From the NCBI RefSeq assembly GCF_002210295.1, contig NZ_MWQH01000012.1:1-41232 (forward strand): a DNA stretch of 41,232 nucleotides, read 5' to 3'. Both the position numbers and the translations under genes were made by a program. Positions 9,001-15,919 of this stretch are shown here, in pieces. This stretch comes from Fibrobacter sp. UWB5. GTDB lineage: Bacteria; Fibrobacterota; Fibrobacteria; Fibrobacterales; Fibrobacteraceae. Under the pieces are notes generated by a model that saw only the letters and a program-made list of their open reading frames with translations, had not been told where the DNA came from and ran no database searches. Numbering within the stretch: position 1 is the stretch's first letter; each line of letters begins with the position of its first letter.

Positions 9001-9495
9001 ATGAAATTATGGTTAATCAGTCTTGTCTCAATCTTTTTATGTGCCTGTTTTGAAGATTTATCTTATCCAAGCACACTCGTTTTCGACGCAAGAGTCCAAA
9101 ATATTCCGGCCGAATTGAACAGGCTGAATCTTAAAATTTGGGGAGACGATTCCATTTATTTCGATACGAACCTGTACAAGTCGATTTCGGACAAAGCCGT
9201 ATTCTGGGAAAGTTTATCAATAGATGACTACTCAGATACCCCAATAAAGACGATTACCATAGAAATGGAAGGATTTTGCGATAACGGAAGTTTCAAATTT
9301 CCAAAGATTAACATCGCGCTAGACAATTGTTACATGTTCGACATCAGCCAAATGCGATATAACTTAGACAGTGATAAATACTATCCCGTTCTGGAGAACC
9401 CGGAAACGCCCTGCGGGGAAATTGACTATTGGTTCTACTCCATCGACACCATTCATCAATTAGGAAATAGAGATTGTGAAATAAGAGCCGACTAG
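9001..9495 (+). CDS. Small lipoprotein, 164 aa, AT-rich gene
   Basis: The N-terminus is MKLWLISLVSIFLCAC, a short type II signal peptide with lipobox LCAC (lipidated Cys16). The mature part is acidic with several aromatic residues and Cys pairs (GFCDNG, DNCYMF, TPCGEI, RDCEIRAD). I know no family for it. Composition is AT-rich like its neighbours at 8201 and 9768. It stands alone between two copies of the terminator-like repeat. Confidence 0.75.
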   Translation: MKLWLISLVSIFLCACFEDLSYPSTLVFDARVQNIPAELNRLNLKIWGDDSIYFDTNLYKSISDKAVFWESLSIDDYSDTPIKTITIEMEGFCDNGSFKFPKINIALDNCYMFDISQMRYNLDSDKYYPVLENPETPCGEIDYWFYSIDTIHQLGNRDCEIRAD

Positions 9496-9532
9496 ATACG
9501 GGACACCGATAAAAACTCTACCTTAAACTACC

Positions 9533-9592
9533 ATGGATATCAAGATTCTCCGAGCTACAGAAGAATGGCAGCGTGCGGGCACGTACTCCATG
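9533..9592 (+). pseudogene. Possible remnant: first ~19 codons of a truncated gene
   Basis: ATG 9533 opens a frame reading MDIKILRATEEWQRAGTYS. This looks like the start of a real protein, possibly a GNAT-type acetyltransferase by my recollection of similar N-termini. After about 19 codons it runs into repeat-like DNA (CTTTGAGG...CGCTACGCTTTGAGG, then GTCATCCTGGA and CCCTGAGCTTGTCGAAGGG) and the repeated terminator at 9692. The rest of the gene is absent, so a deletion or repeat-mediated replacement is likely. It could also be chance. Confidence 0.4.
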
Positions 9593-9647
9593 CCTTTGAG
9601 GTCGCTACGCTTTGAGGTATGGGGTGTCATCCTGGAGCCGCAGGTCC

Positions 9648-9666
9648 CTGAGCTTGTCGAAGGGTG
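9648..9666. repeat. CCCTGAGCTTGTCGAAGGG element
   Basis: This short imperfect palindrome is a form of dispersed repeat seen in intergenic DNA of many bacterial genomes (CCTTCGACAAGCTCAGG in reverse). It sits between the gene remnant and the repeated terminator. Confidence 0.45.
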
Positions 9667-9691
9667 CGGCGATAGGATCCACAAGCATTAC

Positions 9692-9725
9692 AAAGCGTCC
9701 AGGTTCAAAGCCTGGGCGTTTTTTT
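9692..9725 (+). terminator. Third copy of the repeated terminator
   Basis: GCGTCCAGG / CCTGGGCG stem with loop TTCAAAG and a long T run. It is almost identical to the copy behind leuD. It lies just upstream of a TATATT promoter-like sequence (9725-9730) for the gene at 9768. Confidence 0.7.
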
Positions 9726-9767
9726 ATATTCTTTTTATAATTACCCATAATTCACAAGGCATTTTTG

Positions 9768-10256
9768 ATGACTAGCGATATAAAAAAAAGATTTTTGTTT
9801 ACAGTGGCCAGCATAATTGTCTTCATTGAAACGATTATTGTCGATTTAATATACATGGGCGATAAAAGGGTGGTAATTTTTCTGCTGATCAGCATCGTTC
9901 CCTTTTCTTGGCTTACGTTTGCAATTCTGAAATCAAAATCAATAAAAGACAATCCACTTATAATAACAAAGCCCTTTAGTTTTCGTGGAATAGACAAACC
10001 TGAAGAAGACACTCTTTTTTGGAGTATTATTATATTCCAAATAGCGCTATTCTTTCATTGTATAATCAGCATCGCAAAACCCGACATTGATACCAAAATA
10101 CTTTCTATAAGCGTTTTATTAAGTTGGTTTACAATTGGAGCATTTACTCTTTTATGCATAAAATCATTTAGGCGATGGAAAAAGTCAAAAAACCTGCAAG
10201 ACCTACTTTTCGACTGGCCTTTTAAAAACAAATCGTTGCCGAACAAATTAGAATAA
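9768..10256 (+). CDS. Four-helix membrane protein, 162 aa, AT-rich gene
   Basis: Hydrophobic segments lie at about residues 9-30, 34-52, 83-103 and 113-133. The frame can be read one codon earlier from a TTG, but the ATG at 9768 is the natural start. No family is recognised. The protein ends in a basic, Lys-rich tail. Composition is AT-rich with many Ile and Lys codons, unlike the GC-richer core genes on either side. This supports membership of the accessory patch at 8.1-10.3 kb. Confidence 0.7.
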   Translation: MTSDIKKRFLFTVASIIVFIETIIVDLIYMGDKRVVIFLLISIVPFSWLTFAILKSKSIKDNPLIITKPFSFRGIDKPEEDTLFWSIIIFQIALFFHCIISIAKPDIDTKILSISVLLSWFTIGAFTLLCIKSFRRWKKSKNLQDLLFDWPFKNKSLPNKLE

Positions 10257-10287
10257 ATCAAATCCAATAAAGAAAGACCTTTATCAC

Positions 10288-10295
10288 TACATTTC
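10288..10295 (+). promoter_or_regulatory. Candidate leaderless promoter element TACATTTC
   Basis: TACATTTC ends only 5 nt before the ATG at 10301. No SD is present in between, which would suit a leaderless transcript. Confidence 0.35.
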
Positions 10296-10300
10296 AACTC

Positions 10301-10741
10301 ATGCTCTCCTCTCCCATCGACAACATTCTCGTAGAAAAGGCAAAGCGCCAAATGCACTTGCGCAACGGCGATAGTGTTGTCAAGACATACAGAATTTCAT
10401 TGGGTAAGAATCCCATGGGAGCGAAAGTCAAATCCGGCGACAACAAGACACCCGAGGGCAATTACTCCATCGAGTGGCACAATCCCAAAAGCAGGTTCCA
10501 TTTATCGCTGAAGATTTCGTACCCGAACGCAGAGCAAATCAAGGCCGCGAAAGAAGGCAACTACGAGCCCGGCGGCGACATCATGATTCATGGCTTCCCG
10601 AACAAGATTCCGGCGTTTCTCTTTAAATTCTGGCACAGGTGGAAAGACTGGACCGCCGGTTGCATCGCCGTCACGAACGATGAAATCGAAGAAATCTACG
10701 CCGCCGTCAAAGACGGAACTCCGATAACCATCAAGCCTTAG
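10301..10741 (+). CDS. L,D-transpeptidase (YkuD-fold) family protein without a signal peptide
   Basis: 146 aa. The YkuD catalytic signature is visible: a conserved His in DIMIHGFP (about residue 97) and the nucleophile Cys in DWTAGCIAVTNDEI (about residue 119). GNYSIEWHNPKSRFHLSL is also typical of the family. Such enzymes form or edit 3-3 cross-links or attach proteins to peptidoglycan, outside the cytoplasm. Here no signal peptide is coded. An in-frame stop lies 33 nt upstream of the ATG, so no longer N-terminus is possible without a frameshift. Either export is by another route, or the protein has a different acyl-transfer role. The stop overlaps the convergent gene at 10738 by 4 nt. Confidence 0.85.
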   Translation: MLSSPIDNILVEKAKRQMHLRNGDSVVKTYRISLGKNPMGAKVKSGDNKTPEGNYSIEWHNPKSRFHLSLKISYPNAEQIKAAKEGNYEPGGDIMIHGFPNKIPAFLFKFWHRWKDWTAGCIAVTNDEIEEIYAAVKDGTPITIKP

Positions 10742-11370
10742 CGCATATACTTCGACTTATACCCGTGATTTTCTGAAGGACGCAAATCATTGGGATACAT
10801 CACGTCGGTGTAGATGTCTTCTTGCAGCTGTTTCACGAGCTTGTACACTTCTGCATAATTGGCGATGCTGTCAATAGAAATGCCCGCGTTGGTAGAAGTC
10901 CTACGCCCGTTCATCGTGGCGGGATTGGCCTGCGCAGAGGTCGTAATGATGTCGCCCACGCCAAACCACTGGTCAAAAACGCCGCGATGCAAGTCCACAT
11001 GGGAAAGTTCCGCGAAAGGCTTTGACTTATAGGTCCTCGCAAAGATTCCGCCAGAAGCGTAGATTCCTTTGTCGGTAACGATATAGGCCGTGTTGCGGTA
11101 CCGTCTGAACGAAAGCAGCGCCCCGCCCAAGTAAAGCCAAACCGGCATCATGTGCAGCGCCATGAACGGGATGATAAAGAAGGCCGCCTCGTCCGCCTTG
11201 TCCGAAGAGAATGCAGCCCCGATAAAAAACATGTCAAAGAGTCCCCAGACAAGCGCAAACGGGAGCAATGGATTGAAAATACATTCAAAGATAAAGCACC
11301 TTTTGTCCGGCTTGCCGGCATAAAGGATCTTTTCCCCCTTCCCTATCAAAAGTGTCAGTTCATTGTCCAT
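10738..11370 (-). CDS. PH-domain (bPH2/YdbS-like) membrane protein
   Basis: 210 aa. Two hydrophobic regions lie at about residues 34-53 and 65-89 (by the ATG start). They are followed by a soluble segment YIVTDKGIYASGG...KSKPFAELSHVDLHRGVFDQWFGVGDI, characteristic of the bacterial PH-like domain (former DUF304). The biochemical role of these proteins is largely unknown; they are inner-membrane proteins. The ATG at 11370 is chosen over the upstream GTG because GAGGTG lies 7 nt before it. The C-terminus overlaps the convergent YkuD gene by 4 nt. A TATATTAA-like sequence near 11405-11412 may be the promoter. Confidence 0.8.
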   Translation of the reverse strand: MDNELTLLIGKGEKILYAGKPDKRCFIFECIFNPLLPFALVWGLFDMFFIGAAFSSDKADEAAFFIIPFMALHMMPVWLYLGGALLSFRRYRNTAYIVTDKGIYASGGIFARTYKSKPFAELSHVDLHRGVFDQWFGVGDIITTSAQANPATMNGRRTSTNAGISIDSIANYAEVYKLVKQLQEDIYTDVMYPNDLRPSENHGYKSKYMR

Positions 11371-11497
11371 AGCCACACCTCAAAACGGATAAACATTTCC
11401 CTATTAATATAAACAAAAAAGCGTGATTTACTCCTTTTTATTTACAATTTGTCCAAAGTTTTGGATTAATTCGTTTGCAAATCTTGCGCTTTAAAGG

Positions 11498-11505
11498 TAT
11501 ATTAT
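11498..11505 (+). promoter_or_regulatory. Candidate promoter element TATATTAT
   Basis: AAAGG-TATATTAT ends 17 nt before the ATG at 11523, with an AAGGAG SD in the short leader. Confidence 0.4.
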
Positions 11506-11522
11506 GGGAAAAGGAGAACGAG

Positions 11523-12386
11523 ATGTCTATCAAGAAATACAAGCGTAAACTCGCTTTATGCGTTGCCGCATTGTTTTGGGCAGGGTGCGACAGCGATTCC
11601 AGCAGCGCTACCGAAGCCATTCCAGAGAATCCCGGCGAGATTACTCCTCTCCCCAACAGTTCCGAGGATACCGCCCCCAGCAGTTCTTCCGAAGCGGAAA
11701 CGATTCCTTCAAGCGAATCTTCTGACGAAATTTCCAGCAGCACTGAAGCAATCCCCGAGTCATCTAGCGAAGCGGTATCGCCCAGCGAAACTGAATCATC
11801 GTCTAGCGAAGCGGAATCGTCGTCTAGCGTGAACAGCGATTACCCCTACACGCTAAGCACATTCCCGAATGTCCACTGCAAGGATTCAAGCTATTTCCAT
11901 AAATCCTGGTGCCCCTCCAGCAAGCCCACTTTAAAACAATCCATTGCCGAAATGGAAACAGACATGCCTTTATACGGCGTTGTTCAGCCTGTCTGCCAAG
12001 ACTACGACAGAACTGAACATGTCTACACATGCGATAACGGATGCAAGTATCAACCAGGAGCATTCAATCTGCTGCAAGGAGACACAATCTTCCAGCAGGA
12101 ATATTCCAATATCGACAAGAAGTATATTCCCATTCAGAAAAAGATCGCACAAGACAGCGCTCAAGCCGAGGCCAGCACCTCTTACCCGTACATGCTCGCC
12201 AGCGACACCACCGTCCATTGCAAAACCATGTACAAGACCAAAATTGCGAAATCGACTCCTTCGAGTTTGTGCGACACCTACTCCGAAGGATACCATTTTA
12301 GATGTAAAGACGGCAACAATTACGAATGGGAAGAGATGCTCCGAGACGAGAACGGACTTATCGAACGTGAAAACCCGGATGAATAA
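11523..12386 (+). CDS. Lipoprotein with Ser-rich linker and a duplicated Cys-containing module
   Basis: 287 aa. The start ATG is placed after GGGAAAAGGAG rather than the ORF's earlier start. Type II signal peptide with lipobox WAGC (Cys22). Residues about 23-108 are a low-complexity Ser/Glu/Pro/Thr linker (SSSSEAE-type). Such linkers are common in lipoproteins of cellulolytic Fibrobacter. The rest contains two related modules. Both begin YPY.L and run to VHCK within about 16 residues (SDYPYTLSTFPNVHCK and TSYPYMLASDTTVHCK), then have further Cys. Function unknown; surface-exposed location is inferred. Confidence 0.82.
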   Translation: MSIKKYKRKLALCVAALFWAGCDSDSSSATEAIPENPGEITPLPNSSEDTAPSSSSEAETIPSSESSDEISSSTEAIPESSSEAVSPSETESSSSEAESSSSVNSDYPYTLSTFPNVHCKDSSYFHKSWCPSSKPTLKQSIAEMETDMPLYGVVQPVCQDYDRTEHVYTCDNGCKYQPGAFNLLQGDTIFQQEYSNIDKKYIPIQKKIAQDSAQAEASTSYPYMLASDTTVHCKTMYKTKIAKSTPSSLCDTYSEGYHFRCKDGNNYEWEEMLRDENGLIERENPDE

Positions 12387-12442
12387 ACCGGCCCGCTCAC
12401 AAATCTTTGACAAACTAACAATCTAATACTACCTTACAAACT

Positions 12443-12979
12443 ATGCGTAAAAAAACATACTCTCTCATGGCTTTATCGCTCGGCCTGATTCTTGCCGCCT
12501 GTGCAGGAACGAAAATTGAGCGTAATTCGCTCCCCGGCCTCGACATCAGCGGCAAGAAGCTTTGGATTCTTGTCGACGACCAGAAGGCATACACGGGCTA
12601 CACCACCAAGCTCGATTCCCTTTGGAAGGCATACGGCGACAAGAACAATCTTGAAATCGAATACCGCAAGAACGAAGCTCTGGCCCTGGAACCGGTCAGT
12701 CCCAAGGCTCTCATGCAGGAATGCAAGGATTCCTACCTGATGCATACAGCCGTGTCCGGCAAATCCCAAACCACCCAGTACGACGCCTCGACCGGCATGA
12801 TCATGGGCAGCTCCAGCGAAGTCGAATACACCTCTGTCATGTACGACTGCAACAACGGCAAGGTCGTCTGGAAAGCAATCCTGAAAACGACGGGAATGGA
12901 ACTTTGGGCCCAAAGCGAACTCGTCAAGGGAATTATCAAGGACTTTCATGAAAATTCAATCTTAAAAGAGGAGAAATAA
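12443..12979 (+). CDS. Lipoprotein, 178 aa, first of a pair
   Basis: Type II signal peptide with lipobox LAAC (Cys20). The mature protein contains KKLWILVDDQKAYTGYTTKLDSLWKAYGDKNN and later YTSVMYDCNNGKVVWKAILKT. This pattern of a compact alpha/beta domain with a KVVWKA strand recurs in the next protein (KPVWKGSVT). The two are therefore likely distant paralogues. The stop overlaps the next ATG by one base (TAATG), with GAGGAGA as SD, so they are translationally coupled. Function unknown. Confidence 0.8.
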   Translation: MRKKTYSLMALSLGLILAACAGTKIERNSLPGLDISGKKLWILVDDQKAYTGYTTKLDSLWKAYGDKNNLEIEYRKNEALALEPVSPKALMQECKDSYLMHTAVSGKSQTTQYDASTGMIMGSSSEVEYTSVMYDCNNGKVVWKAILKTTGMELWAQSELVKGIIKDFHENSILKEEK

Positions 12980-13497
12980 TGAAAAAATTAGTGTTACTCG
13001 CACTCGCTGCACTTCTGCTTTGCTCTTGTGCACCTGCAATCCAGAAAATGTCCAACTTTGACAAGGTTCACCCGCTGCAGGGCAAAACCGTTGTCGTCGT
13101 TTCTGAATCCCACAAACAGGTGGCCGATTTCGCAAACCAGGTCGCAACCACGATGGCCGACTCCCTGAAGGTTCATGGAGTCGAAGCCAAGGCATTCGTA
13201 CAGGACAAGAGCTCGCTTTCTCTGAGCGAAAATCCGGTTGTCGATTACGCCAAGGAACAGAACGCCGACTACCTGCTGCTCCAGAACTTTACCAAGGTGA
13301 ACCTCTACAACGCCGCTCTTGACAGCTTCGAAGAAGAACTGGTTCTGTACTCCATCGAAGAAAAAAAGCCCGTGTGGAAGGGTTCCGTGACTTGGAACAA
13401 CCCCATGCCCCTGGGTAACGGCCCCGGCATCACGGCTGCCCGTCAGGCTACCATGGAACTCTTGACGACCGACGGATTCGTACCCGCCAAGCAGTAA
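12979..13497 (+). CDS. Lipoprotein, 172 aa, second of a pair
   Basis: Lipobox LCSC (Cys17) after MKKLVLLALAALL. The mature part has GKTVVVVSESHKQVADFANQVATTMADSLK and NADYLLLQNFTKV, then KKPVWKGSVTWNN. This resembles periplasmic lipoproteins that present a small alpha/beta domain (GNA1162- or TolB-N-like), but I cannot assign a family. It is translationally coupled to the upstream paralogue and followed by a strong bidirectional terminator. Confidence 0.8.
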   Translation: MKKLVLLALAALLLCSCAPAIQKMSNFDKVHPLQGKTVVVVSESHKQVADFANQVATTMADSLKVHGVEAKAFVQDKSSLSLSENPVVDYAKEQNADYLLLQNFTKVNLYNAALDSFEEELVLYSIEEKKPVWKGSVTWNNPMPLGNGPGITAARQATMELLTTDGFVPAKQ

Positions 13498-13522
13498 GTC
13501 CCTAGCACAAACTACCTATGAA

Positions 13523-13552
13523 AAAACCGCCGGTCGCATGACCAGCGGTTTT
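13523..13552. terminator. Bidirectional terminator between lipoprotein pair and sod
   Basis: AAAACCGC.GGTC / GACC.GCGGTTTT stem with loop GCAT, an A run on the left and T-rich DNA on the right. It serves the convergent genes ending at 13497 and 13574. Confidence 0.75.
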
Positions 13553-13573
13553 CATTTTACACTTGTATTGGAA

Positions 13574-14173
13574 TTAGCCGAGACGGTTGTTGATGACGTT
13601 CCAGTCCACAATCTGCCAGAGACCCTTGAGGTAATCCGGACGGCGGTTGCGGTAGTCGATGTAGTAGGCATGTTCCCACACGTCGAACGTGAGGAGCGGC
13701 TTGAGACCCTTGGTAAGTGGGTTCTGGGCGTTGCCTTCCTGCGTGATGACGAGCTTGCCCGAAGCGTCGGCAGAGAGCCATACCCAGCCGGAACCGAAGA
13801 GGCCTGCGCCCTTCGCCTGGAATTCTTCCTGGAACTTTTCGAAGGAGCCGAAATCACGAGCGATGGCGTCGGCAATCTTGCCCGTCGGAACGTTGCCGGC
13901 AGAAGGAGCCTTGAACTGCATGAAATACATGTAGTGGTTCAGGAACTGGCCTGCGTTATTGAACACGCCGCCTTCGGCCTTGGTCACGATTTCGCCAATG
14001 GTCTTGCCTTCGAAAGCGCTACCCGGAAGGGCGGCATTCAGGTTGTTGAGGTAAGTCTGCAGATGCTTGCCGTAGTGGAATTCAATGGTTTCCTGGCTGA
14101 GCACCGGAGCCAAGTCCCCCGCTGCGTACGGGAGTGCCGGCATTTCAAATTTTCCGTTAGCTTGTTGAATCAT
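13574..14173 (-). CDS. sodB: Superoxide dismutase, Fe type
   Basis: 199 aa. It converts superoxide to hydrogen peroxide and oxygen in the cytoplasm. Metal ligands are H33 (FHYGKH), H80 (FLNHYMYF), D164 and H168 (DVWEHAYYIDYRNRRPDY). Q76 in FNNAGQFLNH occupies the place of the active-site Gln of Fe-SODs. The Mn-SOD-type Gln in the C-terminal half is absent (NAQNP context). Iron is therefore the better guess; cambialistic use cannot be excluded. A good SD (AAGGAGA) precedes the ATG. The gene starts 21 nt after the NamZ-like gene, so the two may share a transcript. For an anaerobe this fits an oxygen-defence role. Confidence 0.95.
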   Translation of the reverse strand: MIQQANGKFEMPALPYAAGDLAPVLSQETIEFHYGKHLQTYLNNLNAALPGSAFEGKTIGEIVTKAEGGVFNNAGQFLNHYMYFMQFKAPSAGNVPTGKIADAIARDFGSFEKFQEEFQAKGAGLFGSGWVWLSADASGKLVITQEGNAQNPLTKGLKPLLTFDVWEHAYYIDYRNRRPDYLKGLWQIVDWNVINNRLG

Positions 14174-14194
14174 TACGTGTCTCCTTCTTGTGGG

Positions 14195-15292
14195 TTAAAT
14201 GCTACTTTCGATGAATTCCTTACGGAACGTGCCGTTACCGAGAAGAATGTCGATAGGCAACTTCTTGAATTCATATTCGTAAGGCGGCTGTTTCCAGGCG
14301 AAATCCTTCGGGTATTCGTTGAAAATGTACTGCAACAGCTTTACCGCCATGTCGAAACTGCGGAACTTGTCGCGGTCAAGCACATGGATCTGCGCACCGC
14401 CGCAAATCTGGCCAGCCCCCTTGTGGAAGGTGGGCTGGAAATAGTTTTCGCGGAAATACACGCCCGGGAGCTTGAGGTCGTTCATGTACTTGCAAAGCTT
14501 GACGGCATCGATAAACGGCGCGCCGAAAATTTCGAAGGGGCGTGTAGTGCCGCGACCTTCGCTCACGTTGGTCGCTTCGAACAGGCACATGCCCGGGTAA
14601 ACGATGGCGGTATCGAGAGTCGGCATATTCGGACTCGGCAAAATCCACGGGAGACCCGTCTGATCGTACCACATCTTTTTATCGTAGCCTTCCATGCCGA
14701 GCACGTAGAGTTCGCACTTGGGGAAACGTTCTTCCTTGAACTGGACGGCAAGTTCGCCGATTGTCTTGGCGTGGCGAGTGCGGATGCTGTGCAGGCCCAC
14801 GAAACTCGTGTAATTCAAATCCAGCACCGGGCCTTCTTCGTCCACGCAGTTGATGGGGTTCGGACGGTCCACCACAATCACGGGGATTCCGGCCTTTTCG
14901 CAGGCTTTCATACAAAGGAACAGCGTCCAGATAAACGTGTAGTAGCGGGCACCCACGTCTTGCAAGTCCACGAGCATCATGTCCACGTGGGAAAGCATTT
15001 CGGCGGTGGGTTCACGGTGTTCACCGTAAAGGCTATAAACGGGAATACCCAGTTCGGGGTCGGTGTATCCCTCCCATTCAATCATGTTGTCCTGGGTGTG
15101 CCCCTTGATGCCGTGCTGCGGGCCAAAAAGGGCAGAAAGTTTAAACAGCTTGCCGTCGTATTCTTTGAGTAAATCGAGGGTATAGTGCAAATCCGGGAGT
15201 ACCGATGCCGGGTGCAGGACCGCGCCGAGGCGCTTGCCCTTGAGATTTGCGGGGAAAACTTTTTCAAAATGTGAAAGTGCTAAAGTAGTCAT
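14195..15292 (-). CDS. NamZ-type exo-beta-N-acetylmuramidase (DUF1343, GH171 family)
   Basis: 365 aa from ATG 15290-15292. Conserved DUF1343 features are present: LFGPQHGIKG, PVYSLYGEHREPT, MLVDLQDVGARYYTFIWT, VVDRPNPI, SPNMPTLDTAIVYPG and EGRGTTRPFE. The family founder, NamZ, releases MurNAc from the non-reducing end of peptidoglycan fragments. No signal peptide follows this ATG, although many relatives are exported. The frame extends 99 nt upstream from a GTG and would give a hydrophobic N-terminus. That stretch, however, overlaps a clear promoter-like box and is AT-rich, so I reject it with some doubt. sod follows in the same direction. Confidence 0.88.
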   Translation of the reverse strand: MTTLALSHFEKVFPANLKGKRLGAVLHPASVLPDLHYTLDLLKEYDGKLFKLSALFGPQHGIKGHTQDNMIEWEGYTDPELGIPVYSLYGEHREPTAEMLSHVDMMLVDLQDVGARYYTFIWTLFLCMKACEKAGIPVIVVDRPNPINCVDEEGPVLDLNYTSFVGLHSIRTRHAKTIGELAVQFKEERFPKCELYVLGMEGYDKKMWYDQTGLPWILPSPNMPTLDTAIVYPGMCLFEATNVSEGRGTTRPFEIFGAPFIDAVKLCKYMNDLKLPGVYFRENYFQPTFHKGAGQICGGAQIHVLDRDKFRSFDMAVKLLQYIFNEYPKDFAWKQPPYEYEFKKLPIDILLGNGTFRKEFIESSI

Positions 15293-15300
15293 ACGTTCAA

Positions 15301-15308
15301 GAAATATA
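15301..15308 (-). promoter_or_regulatory. Candidate leaderless promoter element TATATTTC (namZ-like gene)
   Basis: On the minus strand TATATTTC ends 8 nt before the ATG, with no SD between. Confidence 0.45.
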
Positions 15309-15412
15309 ATTAAAAGGAGTAATGCGGGGCTAAAGAATGTGGAAAATGTCAAACAATGTTTGCAAAACGCAAAAAATTCCCAAATTGGCACAAAATGACA
15401 GTTGGATTTTTT

Positions 15413-15420
15413 TATTTTTA
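15413..15420 (+). promoter_or_regulatory. Candidate ssb promoter element TATTTTTA
   Basis: TATTTTTA lies 34 nt before the ssb ATG. An AGGATT SD follows. Confidence 0.4.
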
Positions 15421-15454
15421 GCCGCAGACAAAAAAAGATAAAATAGGATTAATT

Positions 15455-15916
15455 ATGGCTTATTTGAATAAAGTGATGCTTATCGGCAATATCGGCAAGG
15501 ACCCCGTCATTAGCGCAAGCGCAACTGGTCGCAAGCGCGTATCGTTCTCCTTGGCCACCAGCCGTCGCTATCGTGATAACAATGGCGAACAGAAGGAACA
15601 GACTGACTGGCACAACATCGTAGGTTGGGGCAAAATCGCCGACACGATGGAAACCCTCGGCGTGCACAAGGGCATGACGCTCTATGTCGAAGGTTCGCTC
15701 ACCAACCGCAGCTGGACCGACCAGACGACCGGTCAGAAGCGTTACAGCACCGAAGTCAACCTGGATACCTTCCAGCTTTTGACGCCGCGCGGCCAGAACG
15801 GCGGCAATTTCCAGGGAGGCAACTCCTACAGCCAGTCCAACAACTTTAGCCAGGCTAGCGCCCCCGCTTACGATGCTCCGGCACCGGAAGGCGTCGACGA
15901 CGACCTGCCTTTCTAA
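15455..15916 (+). CDS. ssb: Single-stranded DNA-binding protein
   Basis: 153 aa. The N-terminal OB fold (residues 1-110) starts MAYLNKVMLIGNIGKDPV and includes VSFSLATSRRY, TDWHNIVGWGKIAD, GMTLYVEGSLTNRSW and the TEVNLDTFQLL strand. A Gly/Asn/Gln/Ser-rich linker leads to the acidic tip DDDLPF, which recruits replication and repair proteins. It binds ssDNA as a tetramer. It heads a likely three-gene operon with a membrane protein (3-nt gap) and asd. Confidence 0.98.
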   Translation: MAYLNKVMLIGNIGKDPVISASATGRKRVSFSLATSRRYRDNNGEQKEQTDWHNIVGWGKIADTMETLGVHKGMTLYVEGSLTNRSWTDQTTGQKRYSTEVNLDTFQLLTPRGQNGGNFQGGNSYSQSNNFSQASAPAYDAPAPEGVDDDLPF

Positions 15917-15919
15917 AAA

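Noticed and set aside
13538..15172. 544-codon plus-strand frame
   Set aside because: Antisense to the superoxide dismutase and NamZ-like genes, both clearly recognised on the minus strand.
15293..15391. Extended N-terminus for the NamZ-like protein with a hydrophobic stretch
   Set aside because: It would start at a GTG in AT-rich DNA and run through a TATATTTC promoter-like box; the downstream ATG fits the leaderless pattern. Some doubt remains because relatives are often exported.
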